From: Dentipellis sp. KUC8613
Taxonomy: Eukaryota > Basidiomycota > Agaricomycetes > Russulales > Hericiaceae
DNA: 64,000 nt
Assembly (NCBI GenBank): GCA_002286715.1
Contig: NSJX01000003.1
Coordinates: 124,001 to 188,000 of the forward strand
Direction of reading: 5' to 3'
Shown here: positions 48,115 through 60,121 of the stretch, in pieces
Layout: every line of letters begins with the position of its first letter
Position numbering within the stretch: position 1 is the first letter of the stretch
Notes under the pieces: model-generated
Seen by the model: the letters and a program-made list of their open reading frames with translations, nothing else
Told to the model about the DNA's origin: nothing
The model's database searches: none
Position numbers and translations under genes: made by a program

Positions 48115-49758
48115 ATGTCCGACGACACTCACATCCGCGTCTTCAGCCTAAACTGCTGGTGAGCGCGCCCGCTATCTTCAGGTGTGTATGTAACTCAACT
48201 CTTCGTCAGGGGTCTGAAGTACGTGTCGAAGGACAGACACGAGCGCATAGCCGCCATATCCAATTTCCTGAGCCGCTCGGATTATGATATAGTTGCGCTG
48301 CAGGAGCTTTGGGTTTACTCTGACTACGAGACGGTGCGCACGAGCGTGGCGAAACATCTGCCCTATGCGAAATTCTTCTACAGGTGCGTTGCGCTACTTC
48401 CATGATGGGCAGCGTCGGTAATGACGCGACACGGTGCCAGTGGTGCCCTGGGTGCAGGGCTTGCTATATTCACCAGATTTCCAATCATCGGTGCCATGAT
48501 CCATTCGTATTCTTTGAATGGTTCACCCTTGGATGTCAAGGCTGGCGACTGGTTTGTAGGCAAAGCCGCCACTAGCGTGCTTGTCACGCACCCTGTCCTC
48601 GGTCAAGTACAGATATTCAATACCCATGTACGTAAGGGTAATGGTTTCTGCAGAAATAAGCTTGACATGCACCACAGCTGTTTGCAAAGGGTGGTGAAGG
48701 AGGCCCCGAGCACCACCGCGCCCACCGCCTCGTCAACGCATGGGAGTTCGCCAAGCAAGTCAAGCAAGCCGCCGAAATTGGGCGATACATCATTGCTGTA
48801 CGCGTCTTCGTTCTCCACCGCGACGTCGGTATCGCTGATTACCCCTCAGGCTGGTGACTTCAACAGTATACCCACCACACTGCCTATGACTGTCATCCGC
48901 GACCATGCCGCCCTGTCGGATGCGTGGGCCTCCACCCACTCATCGCCATCGCTCTCCACCACCCCTGGTACCCTCAACTTCACGCCCCACGAAGCGATTG
49001 CGACGTTCGGCGTCACCGCAGACTCGCCACTCAACTCTTACTCCGCCGGGAAGCCTCTAGACGTCTACGCACGCGCCGCACAGGGCAAGCGCCTCGACTA
49101 TATCCTCTTTCGAGACCCCTTAGTGCCCCCTTCTTTGGCTGGCACCTTCAAGTCCAACGCGATGCCGTCGCTCGTTTGCACCGATTCTCGAGTGCTCCTT
49201 ACCGAGCCCATCCCAGGTCTGGGAGTCTCCTTCTCTGACCATTTCGGCCTGGAAGCGACCTTCGCCATCCGGCACCCGGAGTCGCAGCTGGGCACGCTGC
49301 CTGCAGAGGTCCCCAGTGCGCCGACTGCCGAGCACGCGGGGCAGAGCATGCCCTCGCTCTCCACCGCATCGGAGCCCGCGACGACCGCGACCGCAGCGAC
49401 GCCGACGCTCTCCGTGGCGCACGCGACGGCGATGCTGCAGGCGCTCACGGGGTGCTACCGGCACTCGCACACGCGGCAGCAGCGCGAGCTGCTCGTCTTC
49501 GCGCTGTGCGTCGCGCTGCTCGTCGCGCTCGTCGCGGGCACGGCGTGGCTGCCCTCCGCGGCGTACACGCCGCTCTTCGTGTTCGCGGGCGCGGGCGCGA
49601 CGTGGCTCGGCACGACGATGCTGTATGTCGGGTTCGTGTATGGCCGCTGGGAGCTCAATGCGCTCATGAATGTCATCGAGGAGCTGGAGCTGTATCGGCG
49701 TGGGCTGGATGGGACGCTGGGCGCGGGCTCGGAGAGCTACTTCGTGCCGAGGGAGTGA
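48115..49758 (+). CDS. ISC1: Inositol phosphosphingolipid phospholipase C, neutral sphingomyelinase family
   Basis: Five exons, 48115-48158, 48210-48383, 48441-48627, 48678-48797 and 48850-49758, give 477 residues. The N-terminal endonuclease/exonuclease/phosphatase fold carries the family's catalytic signatures: 'RVFSLNCWGLKYVSKDR' (Asn), 'DIVALQELWV' (Mg-binding Glu), 'QIFNTHLFA', 'AGDFNSIP' (Asp/Asn) and 'SFSDHFGLEATF' (general-base His). The C-terminus has two adjacent membrane segments at about 385-406 ('LLVFALCVALLVALVAG') and 409-433, followed by a short amphipathic tail, as in yeast Isc1 and human nSMase2-type enzymes. Isc1 cleaves inositol phosphosphingolipids to ceramide-type products at ER and mitochondrial membranes and is activated by anionic phospholipids. 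All splice phases agree. It is transcribed divergently from NXT1. Confidence 0.92.
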
Positions 49759-50651
49759 GGAATGGAGGCTGGGGCTCGCTAGATGGACGCTGGTGCTCGT
49801 GCATGTGTTATTGTTATTCGCTGCGTGCGTGGGGTAATTGGACTGGGGTATGGACACGCGTCGTTCGTCGTACGCGTGCTGGCTAGGTCGGCGGTGTGCT
49901 GCATGTTGCACGCTGTAAGGTTAACGTTGCAGCTCTAGAACGAAGTGGCATTGACACGCCACGAGGCACGCTAGGGTCCATCCATCTATCCTTATTCAAA
50001 ACCGCCAGCCATCAGAAGGAACAACGAAGGGCAATGCTGCATATAAGAGGTATAGACTGGTATTGTATCAGCTTCGCAGCATAAACAGTGCGTCTCATAT
50101 GATAACTGCACATGTGTATTTGAATTCCACGGGGCAAAACATACAACACCCGTCGTGAGGTACGCACTCCGCCACGCCGACACCCTCGAACTAAACGCAA
50201 TCCGGGCAAGCTCTTAGCTGCCGCACAAAGGAAACGAAACCACAGCCGCGGCCGGTCGCCGCCGACCCTCGCGGCATCGATGGGAAGCACGCACGTTTCT
50301 TTGGCAGACCTAGTGACCCAGGACCAGTGCGTACCAAGGCTGCGACCTGTAGGCTGTAGCCTTAGGTCCGACTCGAGAGGCACCGCGTGACACAGGGCGG
50401 CGAAATCGCCCTCGTTCGAGGGCGCGCACATGACGCGCCGTGTATCGTGTATCCCCTCGAAGCCGCAGGACGGGGCGTCTACCGGCTGCGAGTATACGCA
50501 GGCGGCAGGGGGGCAGGGGTACAGCAATGCACCTTCCGAGCGAACTCGGAGACGCGAATGTATGTGAACACCGACCACAGGGGCATTCGAGAACAGGCGA
50601 GAGAACGGCTCGACCGAGCGTGTGCTGGCTGCAAGCTTCTGCTGCGGCGTT

Positions 50652-50675
50652 AAGAACAGAACAGAACAGAACAGA
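50652..50675 (+). repeat. AGAAC pentanucleotide microsatellite
   Basis: Four perfect copies of AGAAC and one partial copy, in the gene-free region. Pyrimidine-rich partial counterparts (ttctgttctattctg) occur near 54144. Confidence 0.8.
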
Positions 50676-53600
50676 ATGCGATAGAACTAGAAACTGAGTA
50701 GGTGTGAGAGCGACGAGTGACTGCACGGAGAGAAGAGAACTCAGAACCAAGAAGAGCCCGTGGGCCCACGCTGGCCTGGAGGTGTGAACGCGGACTGGTG
50801 ATCGCAGAGCCGCTGCCGCTGCCGACGGGGCCGGTGTGGGCTCAGCCTACCGCCTGCAAGATACAGCTCGAGCGGCGCGCACGGCATGACGTCGGGCGTG
50901 CGTCAAGAAGGCTCGATTGACGGCGGTGATGCGGCGAGAGGACCTGAGAAGCGCAGCTGTGACACTGACGGGGCATGTGGGCGCCGGCGAACGTCGCCAG
51001 TCATGGTATGGCCGGATGGATGGGGTGGCAGACGTGGCGTACTGGGTGGGAATGCTGGGGTCGGGTGGGACTATGCCCCGTATGGTGAGAGGGTCCTGCG
51101 GTTGGGTACTGGTGCTGAGCGCTGGATGCGGAATGTGGAACGTTGGGATCTGCCCGTAGCTAGAGCGAGTGTGGCAGGGAGGAGTTTTGTGGCGTCGATA
51201 AGTATGCAGTGCTGAGGCAACATTCGAGTCATGGATCGACCTTCGTGAGGTGCATATGATATGGACTCTGCAGGTGGAGGCGAAGACCAGGTATGGCATG
51301 GTGATGCAATGGGTGCTATATGGATATGCTGGTCCATACCTTCCTTCCTCTGCCCAGTGCCAGGGCACTGAATATTCCGAAACTTCCAGACGCACTATGA
51401 CGCATTACGATCGCCTTCCACGCAGGCGCCGAGCGCTCCTGCGACACCGGTCGCCATCGGACGGAATTCTGGAAGACACGATCTTGAGAAGCGAACAGCC
51501 ATGAAACCTGGAGGGTGAGTGAGCAAGAGCACATCGGTCACAAGGGGGAAAACGCAGCACACGCCTTACAGAATACGTGTAGCCGTTGCTAGTCCCAGCG
51601 GGCGTCGCCCCCTCTTAAACTCCCCGGCGGCGAGTGCGAGCGCGCGCGCGCTGCAGCTGACCGTGCCATGGTGACCTCCCCATGCCATAACGCACGTCAT
51701 GGCTGCGAGTCACGACGACGCACGCACCCACTCGGCACTGCGAATCAGCCATTACGGCCTGCGTAAGATCTGTGGTCAGATTCGATTGACAGCGAACGCG
51801 CGAACTGGAACACGAAGCCAAGGCTAGGACGGGCGGGGAAGTACTAGTCGCATGCCCCATTCGCGGATGCCCACATCCCATCCCCAACTGCACGTCGCAT
51901 TCCGTCATCGTCCCACCGTCGCACACGCGCCACGAGGCACAGAGTTCGCGCCCGTCACAGACAAAGCACCGAATCAGTCGCAGGGCTCGGACGGCGCGAA
52001 GCACGCAACGCCAGCCTGCGTTCGGTGCTGCCGTCGGAATTCTGATGGACAGGCCGAGTCGAGCCTGCGTCTCCCAGGTGCGCGTCCGGGCTGTCCAGTA
52101 AAGTACTCACCTCCCCAGCCCAGGGACAGAACCGGCTACATACCGCTGCCTTCTGAATTCCGAGTCTCCTTTGACACTGACACGATGTCGATCGGGGTGC
52201 TGACGTGCGGGGTGGGCGCTGCGTGGCGAAGCGAGTAGATGCCCAGTAATGTTTTGCTCTGGGTGTGGCAGGCGAGTATGCATATGCGGATGCTGGTGTA
52301 GGAAAATGCAGGTGGGCGCGCTCGAGGATTGGCACCGGCCACGCTAGCGGCGAATGGCAAGGCACCGAGAGCTCGATCGTTCGCGTGGGATCGTTCCACG
52401 TTTCTCGGGCGCGTCGCACGCCAAGCGGAGCCGGCTCGCACAGTGCGAGCGATGGAGCGTCGAGGTGGACACACACAGTATGGACGAGGACAAGTGCGTC
52501 TACACGCAGACTATTCCTCAACGTGCCCTCTGCCCATGCAGCCAAGCAAAAATTGAAACTCCTCCCAGGCTGCACGCGTACGCTGCAGGCCCGGAATCTC
52601 CATTGCCCAAGCTTCTCCATCTCATCTCATCGATGTCGACGTCGACCCTTTCAAGCTGCGATAGGCCCTGATACCGCCACCCATCTTCGAGCGCATACAG
52701 TCCGCACCCTGAGCGTGGGGCGCGAAGCCTCCGATTCCAGAATCGCATTGACGACCGCGGTCAGATCTTCTTTCTCCTTGGAGCCCTCCTGCTTCAGCTG
52801 GAGCCATTTAATTTCGCGACACGGCCCGGCGATCAAACTTCTCAATATTAATCCCAGTGCCGCGATTGTTTACTTGCTATTGGCACCGTGCCCCTGGCCA
52901 GCAGTGAGCACCGAGCCAGGTGTGCCGACGCAGCTCGGAGTTGGCGATAGCTATGGAGTCGGTATATCCGAGGCGGCAATGGCGGGTCTGCTGCTCGCGG
53001 GTCGATGTGGTCGGCGTGTTCTCAGCTGCGTCGAACTCGAGGTCAATTGGTCTTCTGGAATCCCCACCTGGGTGAAATGTTGAGATCGCAATTTGATGTC
53101 GTATTATTCTGACGCAAATTACAGGCCAAGAAGCATGCATGCACATCTATCACAACCCCCGCGTTTCTGATGCAACACCCACCCGCACTGATGAGATTTC
53201 CCAGCTTCCTTTTCGCGTTTTGCAAACACCTCACCTTCCTTATAACAGAACGACTATCTTCTGTTAAGGTCTGTAAAGGAGACTACTCACCTTCGGCTCT
53301 ACCCTGGCCAGCACTTCTGAGTTATATCTGCGACCCCGTCTGAAATTCACCGTGGTCCCGTGAGCACGCTAGCCGCATCGCCCAATTTACATATCGACCC
53401 GTTGACCCCAGGCATGACATATGTTCATGTACTCGTGCATGCAGTTAGAAGTTAGTACTTGGGTAGTACTAAGTCCGTGGCGCCTGCCGCGTTGGACGAG
53501 ACGATCCTCGGGGGTGCTCGAGCTGAGGCGGCAAATTACACCTGCCCTTGTTCTCATCCGGATCCGCATGGCGAGCAGCAGGACGCAACAGCGGCCGTGG

Positions 53601-53823
53601 AGCGGCTGCGTGTGTCCCTGGCGGGAGCAGTCCCGTGGTACAAAAGAATCGCAACAGGGATAGGAGCAGGGATAAGGTCGCGCGTCTAAATTTGAACCCG
53701 GGGCCGTCTCTATCTCGAGCGCAAGGCCTCGCTGCGGCATGGCGACGGCGGCATCTATCCATATCCGACACTGCGCCCGCCCGCGCACGCACGCAGACGA
53801 GAATAAGTACTTACCGGTACCCT

Positions 53824-53836
53824 CGCGCGCGCGCGC
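53824..53836 (+). repeat. Alternating CG dinucleotide run
   Basis: Thirteen bases of uninterrupted alternating C and G in the gene-free region, a potential Z-DNA-forming tract. No gene feature is associated with it. Confidence 0.75.
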
Positions 53837-56776
53837 GCACCGCCGTCCTGGGTCTTGGGGTGTTTATGAGCTGCGACAGAGACGTGTTCCATGGAACGTG
53901 TTGCAATAAATGGCCGTCCAAGAATAAGGTCGAGCGTCTGTAAGTGTAAGTGTGCAAGGTCTATCAGTGCTCGGGACTAGTAGCGAAAAGCCCCACTGTT
54001 CATTCATATTCGGCGTCAACAGTGAACAACGTCCACATCGACATCGACGTGCCTGCGTACGTGCTTATCTTCGGAGAGAAGCCTGAGCGCTGTGGAGCGC
54101 TGCGTCGGTGTGACTCGTATTCATAATTATAACAAGCACCGTCGTTCTGTTCTATTCTGCTCTGCTCTGTCACCGAGAGAAGATCATTAATATTGCGATT
54201 ACGACTCAAAGGGCTTCGGTATGTTCGCGCGAAGGACTCGGCCGACGAGGATGCAAGTGTGACTGCAACTAGAAATGAAGACGTGATGCCACGGTATGTG
54301 CGTGTGTAAATTAACTGCGCGTATATGGGCATAGACATACATACAAGCATGATGCCAATGTTGCGATCCTCCCATACGTAGCCAGCGAATCGAATGCTCT
54401 AGAAAAGATCTCCATATGTGCATGGAGAAATGAAACCGTCCCTGACCTGCGAGCGACGCTTGCACGCACGAAGGCGTACCATGCATGCGTGCTCGCGCGC
54501 ACCATACCGCGAAGCCATCAGAATCCAGAATCCTACCTGTCGAACACATCCCACGAAGCGCACGCATGCGTCATAGCATGATGCTCTGTATCCGCATCTC
54601 ACGCCGTGGAGCGCAGCCGTGGAGCATCGAAGCGCGCGTCGAGTCTGCACTGGCAGATCCCCCGCCGTGCTTCGTGCTTCGTGCTTCGCGATGGGTGGTT
54701 TGCGATCCCAGAAGGAAGCGCCGCATGATGGGATGGACTGGCCAAGAGGAGAAACGGCCGCAGGTGGGAGTTGCGGCGAGATGATGCAGACCGGCGGGGC
54801 AGGACGACGCTCGGTGCATCCCCAAGAGGACGAACACGTACAAAAACGGCGGGCACATGCCACGTTTGCCTGGAAGGAAGGCGTCGCTCGCGTCCAGCTA
54901 TGACGCGCTGCGCGGTCAGGTGGCCCCGCGCGCGCGTCATTGTTGTCTGCCTCGCTTCGTCGTTGACGACGTCGTCGAAATTCGGGAAGAACGCAAGTTG
55001 GTTGCTGATGGAAGTAAAAAGCACCGAAGACCCCTGCCGTGTCATTGTTCGTGCTGGTCTGCATGGCTCGCAAGATGTGATTCGTCGACGCCCGACGTCG
55101 ATGACGGTGCGCGTCGAGCGATGACGTCGGTGTGAGGATGTTGTGATGGTGGCGGGCGCGGTGGGATTTTTTCCTGGGGAGGGGATGGTCGGCCGTCGAG
55201 GGACGTTTTTGTTCATACGTACATTGTCGCAAAGTCAGCGGACGACGGCGGATTGCGCGAGATGGGCATGGTGGTTGTGATCTGTGGAGTGATGGACGAA
55301 TTACACGCAAGGCGGCGCGATAGGGAGTGGCTTGACAAGGGGGAGAAATGCATACAACAAAAGAGCGAAATAATATAAGAAGCACGCACCGTGCTTCTGA
55401 AACTCAGCGGGCGGGAGCGCCCGCAGCTGAGCACAAAGCAAGAACGGGGGGCCGCTGCGTTTATATTGCGAACGCAGGCTCTCCTCGCGTCCAGGGACGC
55501 CATGCACCCCAGAACACGAATGAAGCAGTATATGTACCTGCGTGCGTGGACGATCAGCAAACTGTCGAAGACAAGAAGCATGCCGAGGGCTAGAACGGGG
55601 CACAGAAGAGGCGAACAATGGAAAGACAGATGCGTGCGAGGCTATTTCCCAGCGGCGAGATGGCAGACGCCAAGGGCGCCGCTCGGGAACCGGCTAGGTG
55701 CGTAGCGTGGGCGTAAATGGTTGGGCGCACACACGGTACGGGGCTCGGGCAGATGAGCCTATCTGTGGACGGTCGAGCCAGTGAGCGCGGCTGGTCAGCG
55801 GTAAGAGTACAGTCATAGAGGCGCTGACAGCTGTGGGCGCAGTTGGCTGCCGGGTCGCGTAGTATTTATTGCGTGGTCGGCGCGGAAGTACATGGGACGC
55901 GATAGAGATAACGCAGGAGCGAGGGGCGATCGAGGCGAGATTTGAGGATAAGGTTGCGGAGGGTTGCGGGGATTACTTGTGCGACGGATGGGTGATCTCC
56001 GTCGGGTCGGTATTCGGATGGGCGGATAAAGAAGACTGGGGAGGGTCGCGGGGGCTGTAGAAGGTGATGGCGAGTCTATCGTGAGCGGGGTAGCGATACC
56101 AAGTATAGAGCGCTGCAAGGTGTGTTCCTGCCCACAGAGCGGGGAAACATAGTGGCAAGAGGCTCGGCTCGTTGTGTGATGAGGCAGAGCGCATGAGCCA
56201 AGGCGCGGCTGGGCACTATTGCATACCGACAAGAATGCAGGTCGTCCCCTGTTCCACCTTCAGGCACTGGGCTGCACCGGGGCTCTGGCGCGGATCGAAG
56301 GCCGATCTAGCGCAGCCTGAGGCCCGGCTTGGAGGACCGAAGACTGAGCTGGACGATGCGGCGCGGGCGTCGACAGGAGACGACGCGAGTGAGGATGGGA
56401 AGAGGATTGCGGCACGCTGGAGGACGTGCGGCGGGGGACAACCAGATGGAGGAGTTGGCCGGGAGATCGGAGATCGGGCCTGGGAAGGTGGAGTGTATGG
56501 AAAAGGCAAAACGTAATGGAAGGCGGGCACGGCCTCTGTGGAGCGCAGGCGAGATCTAGGTCGAGGCGCGCCCATCCGCACGCCCGGCGATACCGACTGC
56601 ACGCCGTGAGTGGCTGGGAGAGCGGGCGGGCGGACTGGGCGGGTGGTGGACGGGAGGGCTGGGGCGGGGCGGGGCGGGACGGAGAGAGGGGTGGCGGAGG
56701 GGAGGAAGGATGAACGGAGGAGAGGGCCGAGGAGAAGAGAAGAGAGGAGAGGAGAGCACGGCGGACGGGGGACGGT

Positions 56777-56784
56777 TGACGTCA
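56777..56784 (+). promoter_or_regulatory. CRE palindrome TGACGTCA
   Basis: A perfect 8-bp cAMP-response-element palindrome 80 bp upstream of the ATG of the CBM21 gene. bZIP factors of the ATF/CREB class (for example Atf1 or Sko1 in fungi) bind it. A link to stress or nutrient control of glycogen targeting is inference. Confidence 0.5.
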
Positions 56785-56863
56785 GGGAGATGATGGAGAA
56801 CAACTTGGTGCTTGGTACTTATCTCGAGCTTTCAACGGACACACGCAGCGCTCGTTTGCCTCG

Positions 56864-58954
56864 ATGCCCTACGTCCTCCATCCCCGCGTGGCCTCCACGC
56901 CCGCCTTCTCAGACGAACACGGCCCCGGCGCGCACTCTCCCCTCCATGGCATCCCTCGTCGCCGCTCCCCCGCGAAAAAATCTCTCTTTCACATCGCCGC
57001 CGACGAACCGTCCCCGCCACCCTCCCCGCCGCCGACCATCCAAACCACCCCTCCTACCGCGGTGCCCTTCCCCTCCTCCGACCCATTGTCGCCTGGCCCC
57101 GACTCCACAGACCAGCTGCGCCCCCCGCTCCCGCGAACGCTATCCAATTCATCCATCATCCTCGCCAACGGCCGCCCTCTCAAGTCTTCGCTGAAAACTT
57201 CCTCCTCCTCCGTGTCCATCGCAGAAACAGAGTCACCACCTCCCGACACGCCCCAGCCATTCCATGCCCGCTCCCAGTCCATGCCAGCTACGCCCTCCTT
57301 TGGGCCCAAGAACGTGCACTTCAAGGAAAAGGATGAAGGCCTCGAAACAATTCGCGTCTTCAAGCGCACCGGTCGTCCCGTCGCCGTGTCCACCCCCACT
57401 CCCCCAGCTGACGACACTGAGACAGAGACAGAGCAGGAACACTTCCCATTCCCCCTCATGTCTCCGTCCGGCTCTACCGCCGCCCCGCTCATGGAGATCG
57501 ACCCCTCCTCCGAACGCTCGTCCCCAATCCCCTCTCCCCACGCGAACCACGACGACAATCTCCACCTCGAATCTCTCACTCTCCCACCATCACGCCCACC
57601 CGTTCTCCGCGGTACCATTCTCGTCCGCAACTTTGCCTTTGAGAAGCAAGTCGGCGTTCGCTTCACCCTCGACGACTGGACCACCGTATCCGAGGTCCTC
57701 GCTACTTATGCTGGCGGCGTTTCCAACCACGAGGCCCTCGCTGGTCTCGCGCCCGCCCGTGACATGACCATTGGCGACCTCCTCGGTGTCCTCTCCGCCC
57801 GCCCCGGTACCGCAGCCGCCGATCCTTGGGACCGCTTCGCGTTCACCATCCGCCTCGAGGACTACGAGCCTCGTCTTGCGGAGCGGACCCTCTGGCTCGT
57901 CGCACGCTACACGGCGCCAGGGCGCGGCGAGTGGTGGGACAATAACGGCGGCGCCAACTACAAGGTCGGCTTCCGTCCTCGTGGTGGGGTGGCTCCCACC
58001 GCGCCTGCCCCCAAGCAGAACAGCAGACGCCGCAGCGCCAGCGCTTCCGTATCTCCGAGCTCTGCGCCCTTCCTCATGAGCGCTGCCCCCAGCCCGTCCA
58101 CGCTCCCCCGTCTTTCCCGCTTCGCGGTTCCCAAGCCCTCGCTTCACCTCCACGCCGCCCTCGCGTCAGCACCCGCGCCCTCTGAACGACCGCCGACCCC
58201 GCCGACACCGTCATCCCCGCCGACCCCGCCGTCGCCGTCCGCGCGTCTGCATCTGCGGCACTACGCGGCCCCTGCGCGCGCGGTGCAGGTTGTGCCCCCT
58301 CCGCCGTCCGAAGACAACCGCGCGTCGCCCGGTCCCGGCACAGTACTCATCGGCGGACACCCCGCGACGGATGTTGGTGAAGAGGTGCGTAGCCCGCGTA
58401 CGGAACACGGCAGCCTTTGGTGGGCCATCTCTGGGCTGGGCATACACCCGCACGAGTCGCATCCTCAGAAGGACGCGAAGAAGGAGAAGGTGGGGGAGAA
58501 GAAGGCTGAGGTCGTCGAGGACGAGGGATTCGGGAGCGGTGGGAGCGAAGACACCGTGGACGCGCACGACGCCAAGCAGGCGCACTCATTGGCGGACAAA
58601 GACGCGCCCGCGCCCGCACCCGAGCACGAGCACGAAGGCCATACACCCCCGCATCCACTCCCGTCGCCGTCGATCTTTGACCACGAAGCGCCGCCGTCTA
58701 TCAGCAGTGCGCTTGCTCATCTTTCGTCGCGACTGCACGCGCACGCGGGCTCTCCCCCGCCAGGGTCCGGGCCCGGCTCACCGCCTGTGCGCCCCAGCGA
58801 CAGCTCGTATGCGGCGCTATTGCGCGAGTGGTGCTTCGCGCAGGGCCCGAGTACATCGCGTCCGGGCGCGCCGAGCACGGACGTTGGGGTCGGGATGGGC
58901 ATGAGCGCGGGGCTGGGGATGGAGAAGGTCGGCCCGTGGGTCGGAGGGATCTGA
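56864..58954 (+). CDS. CBM21 glycogen-targeting regulatory subunit of protein phosphatase 1
   Basis: A single exon of 696 residues. The first 150 residues are disordered and Pro/Ser-rich. 'KNVHFKEKDEGLETIRVF' contains a K-x-V-x-F motif (Lys149 to Phe153), the RVxF docking site for the PP1 catalytic subunit. The CBM21 domain spans about residues 249-385: 'GTILVRNFAFEKQVGVRF', 'DDWTTVSEVLATYAGG', 'DRFAFTIRLEDYE', 'TLWLVARYTAPGRGEWWDNN' and 'NYKVGFRPRGG'. The last blocks hold the conserved Trp and Asn that face glycogen and glycogen synthase. The long C-terminal tail is Pro/Ala/His/Glu-rich. Members (yeast Gac1 and Pig1/2, animal PPP1R3) bring PP1 to glycogen, where it activates glycogen synthase. 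Which yeast paralogue it matches is not clear. The start at 56864 is the first ATG after the promoter tract. Confidence 0.9.
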   Translation: MPYVLHPRVASTPAFSDEHGPGAHSPLHGIPRRRSPAKKSLFHIAADEPSPPPSPPPTIQTTPPTAVPFPSSDPLSPGPDSTDQLRPPLPRTLSNSSIILANGRPLKSSLKTSSSSVSIAETESPPPDTPQPFHARSQSMPATPSFGPKNVHFKEKDEGLETIRVFKRTGRPVAVSTPTPPADDTETETEQEHFPFPLMSPSGSTAAPLMEIDPSSERSSPIPSPHANHDDNLHLESLTLPPSRPPVLRGTILVRNFAFEKQVGVRFTLDDWTTVSEVLATYAGGVSNHEALAGLAPARDMTIGDLLGVLSARPGTAAADPWDRFAFTIRLEDYEPRLAERTLWLVARYTAPGRGEWWDNNGGANYKVGFRPRGGVAPTAPAPKQNSRRRSASASVSPSSAPFLMSAAPSPSTLPRLSRFAVPKPSLHLHAALASAPAPSERPPTPPTPSSPPTPPSPSARLHLRHYAAPARAVQVVPPPPSEDNRASPGPGTVLIGGHPATDVGEEVRSPRTEHGSLWWAISGLGIHPHESHPQKDAKKEKVGEKKAEVVEDEGFGSGGSEDTVDAHDAKQAHSLADKDAPAPAPEHEHEGHTPPHPLPSPSIFDHEAPPSISSALAHLSSRLHAHAGSPPPGSGPGSPPVRPSDSSYAALLREWCFAQGPSTSRPGAPSTDVGVGMGMSAGLGMEKVGPWVGGI

Positions 58955-59566
58955 CGGTGAGTCGTGCATAAACTGCAGCTTTTCCAGCCGTGCTGATGTG
59001 CAAGATTGTTAGGATTGACATGTGGTCATCTGTCTGACTAGCAATGTATATGAGAATGTGGAGGACCGCGGAATTGTCGGTGCGTATTTCATGCGTTGTG
59101 TGCTACACGACACTAAATCTGAGCGTCGTGCAGGCAGGCACCGCAGATTGTGATATACCCTGCCCCCGTCCTTGCCCGCACCCATCTACGCGGTCCGCGC
59201 GTGCTTACTTATCGCTATCTCTATCTCATCTTCCGTTTCTCGTCCTAGTGTTATCTCTGTGTCTGTGTTTCACTCTGTTGTATCATCCGTGGCTGCGCCC
59301 GCCCTTGCTGTCGTTACATCTCACTCGCCACCCGTCGCCCCACTGTCGCCACGCCCCTACATGCCACCTCCGCCACCACTACAATCCATACCACGAGCTC
59401 GACGCCTACCCTTGTTTTACTCGTGGTACCTTTCGCTTGGTTTTCCGGTTTGATTTCACGGATTAACTTATTCTATTCCTCATCCCTCTTCCGTCCCGCA
59501 CTCATCCATCCACCACCCATCCACCCATCCACTCACCGTCCCTCCCTCCCAATCACCAACCACCAC

Positions 59567-59617
59567 ACCTCGTACATATACATATATACACACATCCATC
59601 CATACACCTGTATATAC
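59567..59617 (+). repeat. TA/CA-rich dinucleotide tract
   Basis: Interrupted alternating pyrimidine-purine sequence (acatatacatatatacaca and a similar block after a short CATC run). Microsatellite-like, noncoding. Confidence 0.6.
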
Positions 59618-60100
59618 ATGCACTCGTCCCTCGTCCGTCCCCCCCATTCTGTGGAGCTTTTGTGGCTACCGCGGGGCTTTGTATACTATACAACGACGAC
59701 TACGACTACGACACCAACGACGCGGCGACGAGGATCACGACAGCGCTGGTTCCGGTTCTGTGATTTCGTTTTGTTTCGTGGGCGCATCTAGGGTATACGC
59801 TGCATTTTTCTTTCTTTGTTTCTTTCATATCCTCGTGCATTCTGTTAGTTATCCCGTCCCGACCTCGACCCCTGCTTCCGTGGTTTTGCTCGTCCAAAAA
59901 GGCGCTTGTGCGCCTGCATCTGCTCTTCCATGTTTCCCTCCCTCCATGTCCCCCATCCCCCACTCCCCATTCCCCTTCTCGTCTCCCACGCATCCGCAAC
60001 TCCCGACCCGCAATTGTACCATACTAATACAGCGCCGCACCGCACCGCACCGCACGCACATACACGACTTCGCGCGCACACACTCTCACTCACTCTCTCA

Positions 60101-60121
60101 CATACATACATACATACATAC
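60101..60121 (+). repeat. CATA tetranucleotide microsatellite
   Basis: Five perfect tandem CATA units directly after a CT-rich 'actctcactcactctctc' run. Likely length-variable between strains. Confidence 0.85.

Larger units (their letters stand above)
49759..56863. other. 7.1-kb region with no recognisable gene
   Basis: This is the longest gene-free stretch in the window. Open frames on both strands (the longest is 54399-55385 minus, 328 codons) are Arg/Ser/Pro-rich, overlap one another and carry no domain, signal or splice pattern I can support. Composition shifts from balanced to very GA-rich near 56300-56760. Small repeats are listed separately. The region may be a long upstream regulatory domain for the gene at 56864, may contain noncoding RNA, or may hold short genes I cannot see. 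Confidence 0.45.

Noticed and set aside
54399..55385. 328-codon minus-strand open frame in the gene desert
   Set aside because: Arg/Ser/His/Pro-rich throughout, with overlapping frames on the same strand and opposite strand. No domain, signal peptide or splice evidence.
60101..60121. CATA array as a possible telomere- or centromere-type repeat
   Set aside because: Only about five units and unlike the fungal telomere repeat TTAGGG; it is a simple microsatellite.
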